Below are positions 15,521-23,713 of a stretch of DNA of 34,419 nucleotides, piece after piece (within the stretch, counting starts at the first letter, position 1; each line of letters opens with the position of its first letter). The notes below the pieces were generated by a model that worked only from the letters and a program-made list of their open reading frames with translations, did no database searches and was not told the DNA's origin. This stretch comes from an uncultured Prevotella sp. (GTDB lineage Bacteria; Bacteroidota; Bacteroidia; Bacteroidales; Bacteroidaceae). A program made the position numbers and the translations under genes. Location of the stretch: NCBI GenBank assembly GCA_946548085.1, contig CAMNPN010000026.1, positions 1-34,419 of the forward strand. Reading direction: 5' to 3'.

Positions 15521-17266
15521 TTATGAGAAATCCATCAACATTGCATCCAGTTCCTTTGATTTCCCCTCTACGCCAAATAACTTTTTCATCATACTATTTC
15601 GTATCTTAGTGATGTAGGCAGGACTTACATCCAGCATTTTGGCGATGTCGCCAGGCGGCAGGTGTAAGCGGATGAGGATGCAGGTCTTGAACTCCTTATC
15701 ATTCAGTTCAAACTTCTTTGATGATATGAACTTATAGAAGTTGGGGAGCGTGTTGATAATCATGACAAAGATGTGCTGCCAGTCGGACTCGGAAAGGGGC
15801 ACTCCTCTTGCCCCCTTAATTCTTAGATCCTTATAATCGGACGACTCCAACAGCAAGTTCTCTGCGAACTCTTTCTGCGCTCCTACCTTATCTTGATATG
15901 AGAAGATGGATTCGTTCAGCAGGTCGATCTTCTCCTCTTTTTCCTTTATCATCCGACTCAGTTCTGTCTCATGGGAGCGAAGCATCAGAACATCTGACTG
16001 AGTTTGAGCCAAGGCGGATACCATGCTGTCATATTTGTCTCGCACTTCTTTCCTCTTTCGTCTCTCTCTTCTTATCAACGAAGCGGAAATCATGGTTACA
16101 AGTATTAGCAAGAAAACGATCCAGAGTAGCCTTTCATGTTCCTGGGCAGCTCTATGTTGTTCTTGCTGGGCTATCTCTTGGTTCCTGCTATAATCGTACA
16201 TGGCTTTGGCTTTTTCCACCTCATGTGTAGCCATTTGGGCATAGGCAGAGTCGTTCATAGCATAACTGTATAGTGCATATTTAGCTGCTGAATCTGGTTT
16301 ATGTGTCTTTTGGAACAATAAAGCAAGACCTCTTGAGCCAGCATTCTGGTTATTGAAGTTCTTGCCATCACGCAGTTCTTTCCTGAAAAAGAACTCAGCA
16401 GAATCAAGATGATTGCTATATAGGTACCATAGTCCCTTTGAATAATAGTATGTTTCTCTGCCTTTTTCAATATTGCCTTGCTTGTCAAAATAGCCTGAAC
16501 CCAATTCGTATTGGTCCATATAATGTTTTGCTTTTATTAGCTCACCTTTTTCTACTAAGGCACTAATTATACCTCCTAATATTCCAGCCGAAATGTCTTC
16601 ATAGCCATGTAGATGAGCTAAGGCCGACGCTTGTTCTGCGATACATATTGCCGAATCAAGCTTTGATAAATTATAGTAAGGAGAAATTTTTCCTGCCATA
16701 CTTAAGATTGCATTTAGCGTGTCTTTTCCTTTGAAACCATATTCAATTGATTTATCATCACATTGCAGACTTTGCTCCATCAGATTCTGATAGTAGAATA
16801 AGTGTCCCATTTGCCCGTAGACACGGCTGAGCTGACTGAAGTCACAGTCGGCAGCAGCAGTATCTGCACGTTCAGAAGCCTTAAGAAAAGAGCTGAGGGC
16901 CATAGGGGCCTCTTTAATGTCATAATAGGCACGGCCAAGGAGATAGTAGGCCAGCATCTGCTCGTTAGGAGTTCCGTTGTCGTCGAAATAGTCGGCAAGG
17001 GCTTGTGCCTCATCCGTTGAGCGGAAGATGGTGTCGAGTTTATTGTAGGCATTCTGTCGATAGAGGCGGCACAGCATGCGCGAATGCCGGTCTAATCGCA
17101 GCTCGCCACTCTCCAGGCTGTCGAGCAAGATGAGCGCAGAGTCGGAGCGCCCATTGGCTATCAGCCCACTGACATCAGCCAATGCCGCCGTCACGCCCTT
17201 GTCTTCACAGCCCGCCAACAGGTGAACCAGTACAGACATCATCAGATATATAAACAGTCGCCTCAT
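15521..17266 (-). CDS. Lipoprotein-anchored TPR / transmembrane / LuxR-like HTH regulator
   Basis: 581 aa. I set the start at 17266 (MRRLFIYLMMSVLVHLLAGC, lipobox LAGC, Cys20); an upstream in-frame Met at 17332 would bury the signal peptide. Residues about 40-360 are helical tetratricopeptide-type repeats (LGRAYYDIKEAPMALSSFLKA and similar). A single transmembrane helix, LLWIVFLLILVTMISASLI (about 381-399), is followed by a basic stop and a coiled coil to about 465. The C-terminal helix-turn-helix is FELNDKEFKTCILIRLHLPPGDIAKMLDVSPAYITKIRNSM (about 515-560), a LuxR-type DNA-binding fold. The architecture suggests a one-protein signal transducer carrying an envelope signal to DNA, a layout common in Bacteroidales. 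The target may be the adjacent barrel gene; that is inference. Confidence 0.85.
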   Translation of the reverse strand: MRRLFIYLMMSVLVHLLAGCEDKGVTAALADVSGLIANGRSDSALILLDSLESGELRLDRHSRMLCRLYRQNAYNKLDTIFRSTDEAQALADYFDDNGTPNEQMLAYYLLGRAYYDIKEAPMALSSFLKASERADTAAADCDFSQLSRVYGQMGHLFYYQNLMEQSLQCDDKSIEYGFKGKDTLNAILSMAGKISPYYNLSKLDSAICIAEQASALAHLHGYEDISAGILGGIISALVEKGELIKAKHYMDQYELGSGYFDKQGNIEKGRETYYYSKGLWYLYSNHLDSAEFFFRKELRDGKNFNNQNAGSRGLALLFQKTHKPDSAAKYALYSYAMNDSAYAQMATHEVEKAKAMYDYSRNQEIAQQEQHRAAQEHERLLWIVFLLILVTMISASLIRRERRKRKEVRDKYDSMVSALAQTQSDVLMLRSHETELSRMIKEKEEKIDLLNESIFSYQDKVGAQKEFAENLLLESSDYKDLRIKGARGVPLSESDWQHIFVMIINTLPNFYKFISSKKFELNDKEFKTCILIRLHLPPGDIAKMLDVSPAYITKIRNSMMKKLFGVEGKSKELDAMLMDFS

Positions 17267-17279
17267 CTCAAAACTTCTG

Positions 17280-17311
17280 CAAAAGTACAATATTATTTTG
17301 ATATAGCCACA
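17280..17311 (-). promoter_or_regulatory. Weak promoter candidate for the TPR/HTH regulator
   Basis: TACTTTTG on the minus strand (17280-17287) with a poor -33 match (TGTG, 17308-17311). The leader would be under 15 nt. Confidence 0.35.
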
Positions 17312-17357
17312 CGCAGGAGCTAAATACATCATGATGAAAAAGATTTTCGGGAAAACC

Positions 17358-17389
17358 TTTGGCGGTTTGAGAATTTATTCGTACCTTTG
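17358..17389 (+). promoter_or_regulatory. Promoter of the tRNA-Val gene
   Basis: TTTG (17358-17361), 20 bases, TACCTTTG (17382-17389), an exact consensus match located 17 bp before the tRNA. Confidence 0.75.
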
Positions 17390-17406
17390 CAGCCGAATTA
17401 AAAGAC

Positions 17407-17481
17407 AGGGGCATAGCCCAGTTGGTTTAGAGCGCTGCAGTCACATTGCAGAGGTCCCCGGTTCGAGCCCGGGTGTCCCTA
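17407..17481 (+). tRNA. tRNA-Val (anticodon CAC)
   Basis: A full cloverleaf can be drawn. The acceptor AGGGGCA pairs with TGTCCCT (one G-U). The D arm carries AGTTGG and has one non-Watson-Crick pair. The anticodon stem is CTGCA/TGCAG with loop GTCACAT, giving anticodon CAC (valine, codon GUG). The T arm is CCCGG/CCGGG with loop TTCGAGC. CCA is not encoded. A promoter precedes it and a terminator follows. Confidence 0.9.
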
Positions 17482-17485
17482 CAGA

Positions 17486-17519
17486 AAATCCTCGCCGAAT
17501 GGCGAGGATTTCTTTTTAT
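17486..17519. terminator. Strong bidirectional terminator
   Basis: An 11-bp perfect stem AAATCCTCGCC / GGCGAGGATTT with tetraloop GAAT (17497-17500), followed by CTTTTTATT. It ends the tRNA transcript. The A-run on its other side lets it serve the converging endonuclease gene, whose stop codon is at 17516-17518. Confidence 0.9.
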
Positions 17520-18574
17520 TGTATCACGACCTTGCGGCCCCGGCGGATGTAGACCCCCTTCTTCGGAGTGCTGGTGCCGACGCGACGGCCCTTGAGGTCG
17601 TAGAGGCCGTCGGAGGCAGAGGCCGCAGCGCGACGAACGGTGGGAATAGCCGTAGCGGGCGGCTCGGCATAGTTGTCGTAGCTAAAGCTTACGTCCTTGT
17701 AGTCACCCCAGACATATTGCTCAAGACCCGGATAGTCGACAAAGGGATTGCGGTTCTTCTGGATGGCATAAATCGCCTCGTTGCGCTTGATCTCCTTCTC
17801 GCTGACGGGATCCTGCTGCGCCCAGCGGAGCAGCATGCGCAGAGCCCAGTCTGTGAAGAAGGGATAGACATTGCCGCTGAGCATGTCGCTCTTCCAGTCG
17901 CGGGGACTGCGCGCTGCACCCTTCTCATTCTTATACGACTCGTAGGCGGTGGCCATGTAGAAATAGACGCGTGCCAGGTCGCCCTTGTACTCGTCGGCAG
18001 GTTCGAACACACGGCCATTGAGGCCAGACACCTTATACCCCAGCTCGTCGGTACAGCGGCCGAACTTGGAGTAGCCGCCCTCCGACTGCTTGGTGATCTT
18101 GTCGCCCACCTCGCCATAAGGATAGTTAGAACGTATGGTGTTTACCGAACGGTCGGTGGGGAACAGATGGTGCAGGTCGGTGTACATGGGATAGACGTTG
18201 GTGCTGTAGTTGTCGACGGTTGTAGACTCGTTGAACCAGCTCTTGGGGAAGGCATGCTCGCGGTTGTAGACCACACCCTCGTCGTCGATCTCTTCACCCT
18301 TGTCCTGATCGGTCTTCGGCGTGAAGTGGGATATGGCGGAGTAGATGTCCCAGATGCTGCCGTCGGGACGCAGGTCGTAGCTGTTGATGGCATCCCACAC
18401 GCCAGGGGTATAGGTCTGCACCTCGTGGGGAGAGATAATCTGGAAGAGGGCGGTCTTCAGGGCTGCGCCCTTCTTGCCGTCAGCAGCCTGATAATAGGCA
18501 CCTGCGGGCTGGGCGAAGGCGAAGAGTGAACTACAGGCGGTGAGTAGCAGGGTAAGAAGCCGTTTCATAAGCAT
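17516..18574 (-). CDS. Secreted endonuclease I (EndA/NucM family) with C-terminal sorting-like tail
   Basis: 352 aa non-specific DNA/RNA endonuclease of the beta-beta-alpha metal type. A signal peptide (MLMKRLLTLLLTACSSLFAFAQ) is present; the start may be Met1 (18574) or Met3 (18568). Catalytic core: YNREHAFPKSWF (residues 103-114), metal-site DLHHLFPTDRSVN (133-145) and RSNYPYGEV (148-156). The lid region YFYMATAYES and a C-terminal PGLEQYVWGDY follow. The last 30 residues (GLYDLKGRRVGTSTPKKGVY...) resemble the sorting-like tail found on many Prevotella exported proteins, suggesting surface display or secretion. It lies downstream of the OB-fold lipoprotein and TonB receptor genes on the same strand, across a 98-bp gap with a hairpin. 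Confidence 0.92.
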   Translation of the reverse strand: MLMKRLLTLLLTACSSLFAFAQPAGAYYQAADGKKGAALKTALFQIISPHEVQTYTPGVWDAINSYDLRPDGSIWDIYSAISHFTPKTDQDKGEEIDDEGVVYNREHAFPKSWFNESTTVDNYSTNVYPMYTDLHHLFPTDRSVNTIRSNYPYGEVGDKITKQSEGGYSKFGRCTDELGYKVSGLNGRVFEPADEYKGDLARVYFYMATAYESYKNEKGAARSPRDWKSDMLSGNVYPFFTDWALRMLLRWAQQDPVSEKEIKRNEAIYAIQKNRNPFVDYPGLEQYVWGDYKDVSFSYDNYAEPPATAIPTVRRAAASASDGLYDLKGRRVGTSTPKKGVYIRRGRKVVIQ

Positions 18575-18603
18575 TCAGGTATAAAATAGTTATTTGATAA
18601 AAC

Positions 18604-18658
18604 GGACACAGAGGCACAGAGATACAAGAAACTTGTTTGATCTCTGTGTCTCTGTGAC
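18604..18658. repeat. Long hairpin built of CACAGAG units
   Basis: CACAGAGGCACAGAGAT (18607-18623) pairs with ATCTCTGTGTCTCTGTG (18640-18656) with one mismatch, and an inner ACAAG/CTTGT stem extends it. It lies between the OB-fold lipoprotein and endonuclease genes. The short tandem CACAGAG unit looks like the other repeat families here. It may stabilise mRNA or cut readthrough; there is no U-tract. Confidence 0.75.
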
Positions 18659-18672
18659 CCTATGTTGAGAGA

Positions 18673-20268
18673 TTACTCGGCGTTGGCCTTCCTGAAGCCG
18701 AAGCAGACGCCACCGCAGAGTTCTACAAGTTCCTTATAGGTGTCCTTGTAGCCGATGATGGTAATCTGGTCGCCCACCTCGATGCCGTTCTCGGCGATGA
18801 AGAACTTACGGGCATCACCCGTAGCGCCCCAGCCAGGATAGGTGCCATAAACGTAGAGCTCGCTGGTACCGTCGGTGATATAGAGGTTGCCGTAGTCATT
18901 CTCCTTGCCATTGCTGCCAAGGAGCGAGCTGATGGTGCCAGTGACACGATACCACACACCCTTGTCATCGGGCTTCTGGAGGAAGTCAGCGATAGAGATG
19001 TCGGTGACGGAGATGACCTCCTCAAGCTGAGCACCGGTCATCTGGGCAGAGCCCTTATATTCTCCACGCTTGCCGACGAGTGTGACGATGTCACCCTCCT
19101 TCAGCCCGGCAGCCTCGAAGTCGCCCTTCGAGCCGATGCCATAGACATAGGTCTCGCCAGAGAAGTCCTTCAGATAGACATTGCCGTAAGTGGGATTGGC
19201 CACGCTCTGGATGACACCCTTGATGCGGTACTGCGTCTCTCCCACCTCGGCGGCGAGGAACTCAGACACGTTTGCGTCGATGATAGCACCCTTCTGGTTG
19301 ATGGTAGCCTGAGCGGTATAGTCTTTTTGGCCGTCGGTGGTCTTGAAGGTGACGGTAGTCGTGCGGTCGCCGCCGGCATTGGGCTGAGCGTGCAGCGTGA
19401 CAGTGGGAGTATCACCAACGGTGGTGGCTACCACGCCGAGCCAGCTCTGAGCCTCGGCAGGCACCTCTACGGCCACACCATTGCCCTTGCAGGTGAGGTT
19501 GGCCACGATGTCGCCGCCCTCCACGGGCAGGGTGCTCTCGATGACACCGTTGACAGTGAGCGAGTCGCACTTCAGCAGAGACTTCGAGATGGAGATGACC
19601 TCAGCAGTACCCTGATTGGTCTCCGGCGTGCCGTTGTAGTCGATGAGTACACCCGAGATGACCATCTCGTCGCCCACGGAGAACTCGTCGCCCTTGGTGA
19701 AGTTAGCACCATTGAGCCACTTACCACGGTAGATCTCGAGCCAGTTGCCATCGCCGAAGGTACCGTCGTCGGAGATGAAATAGGTGGCATTGCCGTAAGA
19801 AGGACTGATCTCCTGGATGCGGCAGACGATACCCTTGACATAGACAGCCTTGTCGCCCTGAGCGTTGGCCTTGATGAGTGCCACAGCCTCAGCAACGGTG
19901 AGGATGACGGGATCAGTCACCTCAGCATACTGCAGCACATTGATGCGCTGCACCTTGCCGCCACAGTTGAGCAGCACCTCGCCTGTCTGGCTCTCGGTAG
20001 CAGTACCTGCAGAGAAGGTGAGGGTGCTGGCACCAGCACTGCCCGACATGGGGCTCACGGTGAGCCAGGCGGGAACGGATGCCTCTGAGATGCTCCAGCT
20101 GTCGGCAGCGGTGACCGTGATGGAGGTAGAGCCGCCAGCCTCGGGGAGCGCCACATAAGAGGATGATACCTGTACTTCGCTAAGAAGAGTCGGAGTGTTG
20201 TCTTCCGAGCAACTTACCAGCATAGCGAGAACCGCCATGAGGGAAGGAATGAAATATCTGAGTTTCAT
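18673..20268 (-). CDS. BACON and OB-fold (DUF5689-like) repeat lipoprotein
   Basis: 531 aa surface or periplasmic lipoprotein (lipobox LVSC, Cys20). Domains in order: BACON-type Ig fold (30-116: GGSTSITVTAADSWSISE, WLTVSPMSGSAG) and OB fold 1 (123-228: YVKGIVCRIQEI...YGNATYFISDDGT...VGDEMVISGVLIDYNGTPE). A second BACON (238-326), OB fold 2 (333-421: RIKGVIQSVANPTYGNVYLKDFSGETYVYG) and OB fold 3 (424-527: RVTGTISSLL...YGNLYITDGTSELYVYG) follow. The OB units match those appended to extracellular Bacteroidetes nucleases. The gene sits 20 bp after the TonB receptor, in the place a SusD-like binding lipoprotein would hold. I infer that it binds nucleic acid for the receptor and nuclease; no catalytic motif is visible. 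Confidence 0.8.
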   Translation of the reverse strand: MKLRYFIPSLMAVLAMLVSCSEDNTPTLLSEVQVSSSYVALPEAGGSTSITVTAADSWSISEASVPAWLTVSPMSGSAGASTLTFSAGTATESQTGEVLLNCGGKVQRINVLQYAEVTDPVILTVAEAVALIKANAQGDKAVYVKGIVCRIQEISPSYGNATYFISDDGTFGDGNWLEIYRGKWLNGANFTKGDEFSVGDEMVISGVLIDYNGTPETNQGTAEVISISKSLLKCDSLTVNGVIESTLPVEGGDIVANLTCKGNGVAVEVPAEAQSWLGVVATTVGDTPTVTLHAQPNAGGDRTTTVTFKTTDGQKDYTAQATINQKGAIIDANVSEFLAAEVGETQYRIKGVIQSVANPTYGNVYLKDFSGETYVYGIGSKGDFEAAGLKEGDIVTLVGKRGEYKGSAQMTGAQLEEVISVTDISIADFLQKPDDKGVWYRVTGTISSLLGSNGKENDYGNLYITDGTSELYVYGTYPGWGATGDARKFFIAENGIEVGDQITIIGYKDTYKELVELCGGVCFGFRKANAE

Positions 20269-20288
20269 ATTCTATACCTTATTAATAA

Positions 20289-23200
20289 TTAATTGAAGTA
20301 GTACTTAACACCAATAGAAGCATACCAGCACTGGCCAAGTGAGTAGTTGGGCGTCCAGGTCTCTGTCTTGCCGCTGATAACCGACGGCGTAGAGTAGGTG
20401 GCATAGCCCTGGGCGTCGACACCCTCGTACTTCAGGATACGAGCCTCGGAGCCAATCTCGGGATTGAGATACTTCATCACGCCCCAAGAGGAGTTGAAGA
20501 AATTGAGCACATTCTTCATATCGAAGCTGAGCTGCAGCATGTGGCGGGTTTTGCCGACCATGAGCTTGAAGTCGTGCTTGTAGCCAAAGTCAAGACGGTG
20601 TACCCAGGGAGAGTAGACACTGTAAGGCTCGGCATAGTCGCCCTGACGACCGCTGAGGTAGCTGTCGTTGTGGACATAGTCCATGAAACGATTCATATCG
20701 TCGGCGGAAGCAAAACGGAAGTCACCGCTGCCCACGCCTACCTCATTGTCGCGAGGCACGTAGATGGCATCGTAGCTGTAGCCGTCACCGTTCATGTCGT
20801 TGGTCAGCATATAAGAGTAGTTATAGCCGCCGCGCCAGCCCTCATAGACGAAGTTATAGTGGTTGCCACACTTGTCGTGGATGGTAGCGCTGGCCACAAG
20901 ACGGTCGGGGATAACATACTGTGAGTTGTGAAGCTTGATGTTGTTCGGACCCTCAGAGGTAGGAACATAGGTGAATGCCGACTCAGCAGCCGAACCCGGC
21001 ATACCGGTAATCTCCTTGCTCACGGTGTGAGTATAGGCAGCCATGAGGCTCAGCCACTCGAAAGGCTGGGCGTTCAGGGTAACGTTGGCACTCCAGCCAT
21101 AGCCCTTGCTGGTGTTCTCAAGCATGAAGGCCTTCGTGTTCGTACGGAAGCCAGAGGGATAGATAGGACGGTTGTCGGCACCATTGAAACGGGCGAAGCC
21201 GCCTACGTTGGGAATAGCCCAGTCGGAGATGCACACACCATTGATAGTCTTATTGAAGATTCCCTCGATGGTAGCCGAGAACGGGAACGACACGGGGAAC
21301 TGATAGTCGACGGCCACAGAGGTCTTCCACACCTGCGGCATCTTGAAGTCGGGATCGACAGCAGAGATGGCCGAGGGGACGGTTCCGTCTTTGGGCGACA
21401 CCGTCATGGGATAGCCCAGACTCTGAAGCTTATTCATCATCTCACTGATGGAGGTCATGGGGCCACCGGCGAACTCATCCATCGAGAAGCCCTTCTTCTT
21501 GGCATTGCTGGCATTGATCTGTGCCTGATACTGCACCAGACCGCCGTTGGTAGGCATGTTGGTGAAGAACACCAGGGGCAGACGGCCAGAGAAGAGACCC
21601 GTACCGCCACGCACCTTCAGGGTCTTGTCGCCGAAGACGTCGTAGGTGAAGCCCAGACGGGGCGAGAAGGTGATGCTATTGTCGGGCCATGTACCAGTGT
21701 CGATATGACGGCCCTCGTAGTCGAGCTCCTTGATAGCATTATTGGTCATCAGGTCGCCATTGTCGAAGAACAGTCCGTCGACACGCAGACCATAGGTCAG
21801 CTTCAGCTTGCCGGTGATGTTCCAGTCGTCCTGGGCATAGATACCGGGGCGGTTGAACTGCACACGGGCAGCGGGCTTTGACTCACCACCGTAGCCATAG
21901 GTCAGACAGAACACCTCTGGTGTCTGGTTGAAGAGCTCGTCGACAGTCATGCCGTCTTCCCAGTTGTAGCGATAGTAACCAGTACCGTTACGCATATACT
22001 GGTTGTCGGCCATCTGGTGTTCGAAGGATATACCGGCCATGATCTTGTGCTTACCCAAATAATAGGTGACATCGTCCTTGAAGTTCCAGATGGTGTTGTG
22101 GACGGCATTGTTCCAGGTGAACAGCTCATAGCCCAGTGCCATGTAGTTGTTGTCGCCCTTCGTGATATCGATGAAGGGGAAGGGGCTGGAGTCAGAGCCG
22201 CGCACGTCGTCGAGCTTCGAATAGGTGAAGAGGAACTGGTTCGACAGGTTGTCGGTCAGACGGCTGTTGAGGTCGACAGACCATGTGTGCACGATATTCT
22301 CCATGGAGTACATAGAGTTGGCGAACGACATGGAGTACTGCGAGATACGACTGCCGCTCATACGGGTACCACCGTCCATAGAGGTTGCGTTGGGGTTGTT
22401 CCATACGTTGTTCTTCGTATAGTTGTAGCGCAGAGCCAGGTGATGGCGGTCGCTGATGTTCCAGTCGAGACGGGCCAGCAGCTTGTAGTTGCTCTCGTCG
22501 GCAGGGAAATCAGTCCAACTGCCGGTGTTGTAGCCATACTTGTCGGCCACATATTTCGATACGGCAGCCAGGTCGGCGTTCGTAGTGCGCGACACAAAAT
22601 TGTTGTAATCGGCGGGATTGTCGGCATCAGAGCCTCTCCAGCGGTTCACGACGGTAGGAATCTTAATCATCTCACCGTTGGCGAAGAAGAACAGCTTGTC
22701 TTTGATGATCGGTCCGCCGAGGGTAAAACCGTAAGTGGTGGTCTGCGACTTGTCGCGGGCACCGGAAATCTGCTTGCGCTCTACGGCGTCGCCCTGCATG
22801 TTCTCGTTCTTATGATAGACGTAGGCCGTACCACGGAAGGTGTTCGTACCCGACTTCGTGATGGCGTTCACGCCACCGCCGATGAAGTTGGTCTGACGCA
22901 CGTCGAACGGTGAGATCACCACCTGCATCTCTTCGATGGCATCGATAGAGATGGGGTTGCCACCACCAGGGAGGTTCTGCGACAGTCCGAAGTTGTTGTT
23001 GAAGTTGGCACCGTCGACAGTGAAGTTGGCGGTACGTCCGTCGGCACCGGCAAAGCTCATGCCGTTACCACCGTAAGGCGACAGGCGTGTCACGTCGGTG
23101 ATCGAACGGTTCACGGTCGGGAGGTTGGCAATCTGAGAGTTGTTGATGTTTGTGGAAGCACCAGTCTTCTCAGCGGCAAACTTCGATGCTTTTCCGCTTA

Positions 23201-23564
23201 CCACCACCTCTGCAAGCTGAGTGGCGTCTTCCGAGATCCAGGCTGCCAGGTTGAAGGTCTCAGCGAGCTGAAGGATGATGCCCTTGAAAACCTTGGGCTG
23301 ATAGCCGATGTAAGAGATGGTCACCTCGTAAGGACCTCCCGTTCGCATACCCTGAATGGCAAAACGTCCTGATGCGTTTGTCACTGCCGTATAGCGTGTT
23401 CCGGAAGGCTCGTGCAGAGCCACCACGGTAGCGCCAATGACTTCCTCGCCGTTGGCGTCGTCGAACGTCACTTTACCAGCCATGCTGGAAGTGGTGATCT
23501 GTGCTACAGCCGTCAACGTGAGCGTCAGCAGCGTAACAACCAGCAAAAACAATCTTTTCTGCAT
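20289..23564 (-). CDS. TonB-dependent receptor, Oar-like, with N-terminal carboxypeptidase-regulatory domain
   Basis: 1091 aa outer-membrane active transporter. Signal peptide MQKRLFLLVVTLLTLTLTAVAQ. The carboxypeptidase-regulatory beta-sandwich (about 28-108) includes GEEVIGATVVALHEPSGTRY and YEVTISYIGYQP. The plug domain (about 120-260) includes NLPTVNRSITDVTRLSPYGGNGMSFAGADGR and GGGVNAITKSGTN, both typical of Oar proteins. The large barrel includes KLKLTYGLRVDGLFFD and SPRLGFTYDVFGDKTLKVRGGTGLF and ends in CWYASIGVKYYFN. It leads a minus-strand trio with an OB-fold lipoprotein and endonuclease I and has no SusD-like partner. The substrate is unproven; neighbours point to nucleic-acid-derived material. 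Confidence 0.94.
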   Translation of the reverse strand: MQKRLFLLVVTLLTLTLTAVAQITTSSMAGKVTFDDANGEEVIGATVVALHEPSGTRYTAVTNASGRFAIQGMRTGGPYEVTISYIGYQPKVFKGIILQLAETFNLAAWISEDATQLAEVVVSGKASKFAAEKTGASTNINNSQIANLPTVNRSITDVTRLSPYGGNGMSFAGADGRTANFTVDGANFNNNFGLSQNLPGGGNPISIDAIEEMQVVISPFDVRQTNFIGGGVNAITKSGTNTFRGTAYVYHKNENMQGDAVERKQISGARDKSQTTTYGFTLGGPIIKDKLFFFANGEMIKIPTVVNRWRGSDADNPADYNNFVSRTTNADLAAVSKYVADKYGYNTGSWTDFPADESNYKLLARLDWNISDRHHLALRYNYTKNNVWNNPNATSMDGGTRMSGSRISQYSMSFANSMYSMENIVHTWSVDLNSRLTDNLSNQFLFTYSKLDDVRGSDSSPFPFIDITKGDNNYMALGYELFTWNNAVHNTIWNFKDDVTYYLGKHKIMAGISFEHQMADNQYMRNGTGYYRYNWEDGMTVDELFNQTPEVFCLTYGYGGESKPAARVQFNRPGIYAQDDWNITGKLKLTYGLRVDGLFFDNGDLMTNNAIKELDYEGRHIDTGTWPDNSITFSPRLGFTYDVFGDKTLKVRGGTGLFSGRLPLVFFTNMPTNGGLVQYQAQINASNAKKKGFSMDEFAGGPMTSISEMMNKLQSLGYPMTVSPKDGTVPSAISAVDPDFKMPQVWKTSVAVDYQFPVSFPFSATIEGIFNKTINGVCISDWAIPNVGGFARFNGADNRPIYPSGFRTNTKAFMLENTSKGYGWSANVTLNAQPFEWLSLMAAYTHTVSKEITGMPGSAAESAFTYVPTSEGPNNIKLHNSQYVIPDRLVASATIHDKCGNHYNFVYEGWRGGYNYSYMLTNDMNGDGYSYDAIYVPRDNEVGVGSGDFRFASADDMNRFMDYVHNDSYLSGRQGDYAEPYSVYSPWVHRLDFGYKHDFKLMVGKTRHMLQLSFDMKNVLNFFNSSWGVMKYLNPEIGSEARILKYEGVDAQGYATYSTPSVISGKTETWTPNYSLGQCWYASIGVKYYFN

Positions 23565-23595
23565 AAATTTGGTTATGTTATTAATTAATTAATAT

Positions 23596-23637
23596 GTCGT
23601 TAAAACGACCGATTTCCCTATTTGCGGTGCAAAGTTA
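23596..23637 (-). promoter_or_regulatory. Leader palindrome and -7-like box before the TonB receptor gene
   Basis: TAACTTTG on the minus strand (23630-23637) fits TAnnTTTG, but no TTTG lies 19-21 bp further on. Downstream in the leader is the perfect palindrome GTCGTTAAAACGAC (23596-23609), a possible operator or small hairpin. Confidence 0.35.
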
Positions 23638-23662
23638 TGAAAAAGATTCGATACTAAGCTAC

Positions 23663-23706
23663 AATCGCACCACTTTTTTTAATTAAAGTGAATAATACTT
23701 GCGATT
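23663..23706 (-). terminator. Terminator-like nested hairpin after obg
   Basis: AATCGCA (23663-23669) pairs with TGCGATT (23700-23706), and inside it CACTTT (23671-23676) pairs with AAAGTG (23685-23690). It lies just past the obg stop. No clear U-tract follows the outer stem. Confidence 0.45.
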
Positions 23707-23713
23707 TGTTATC

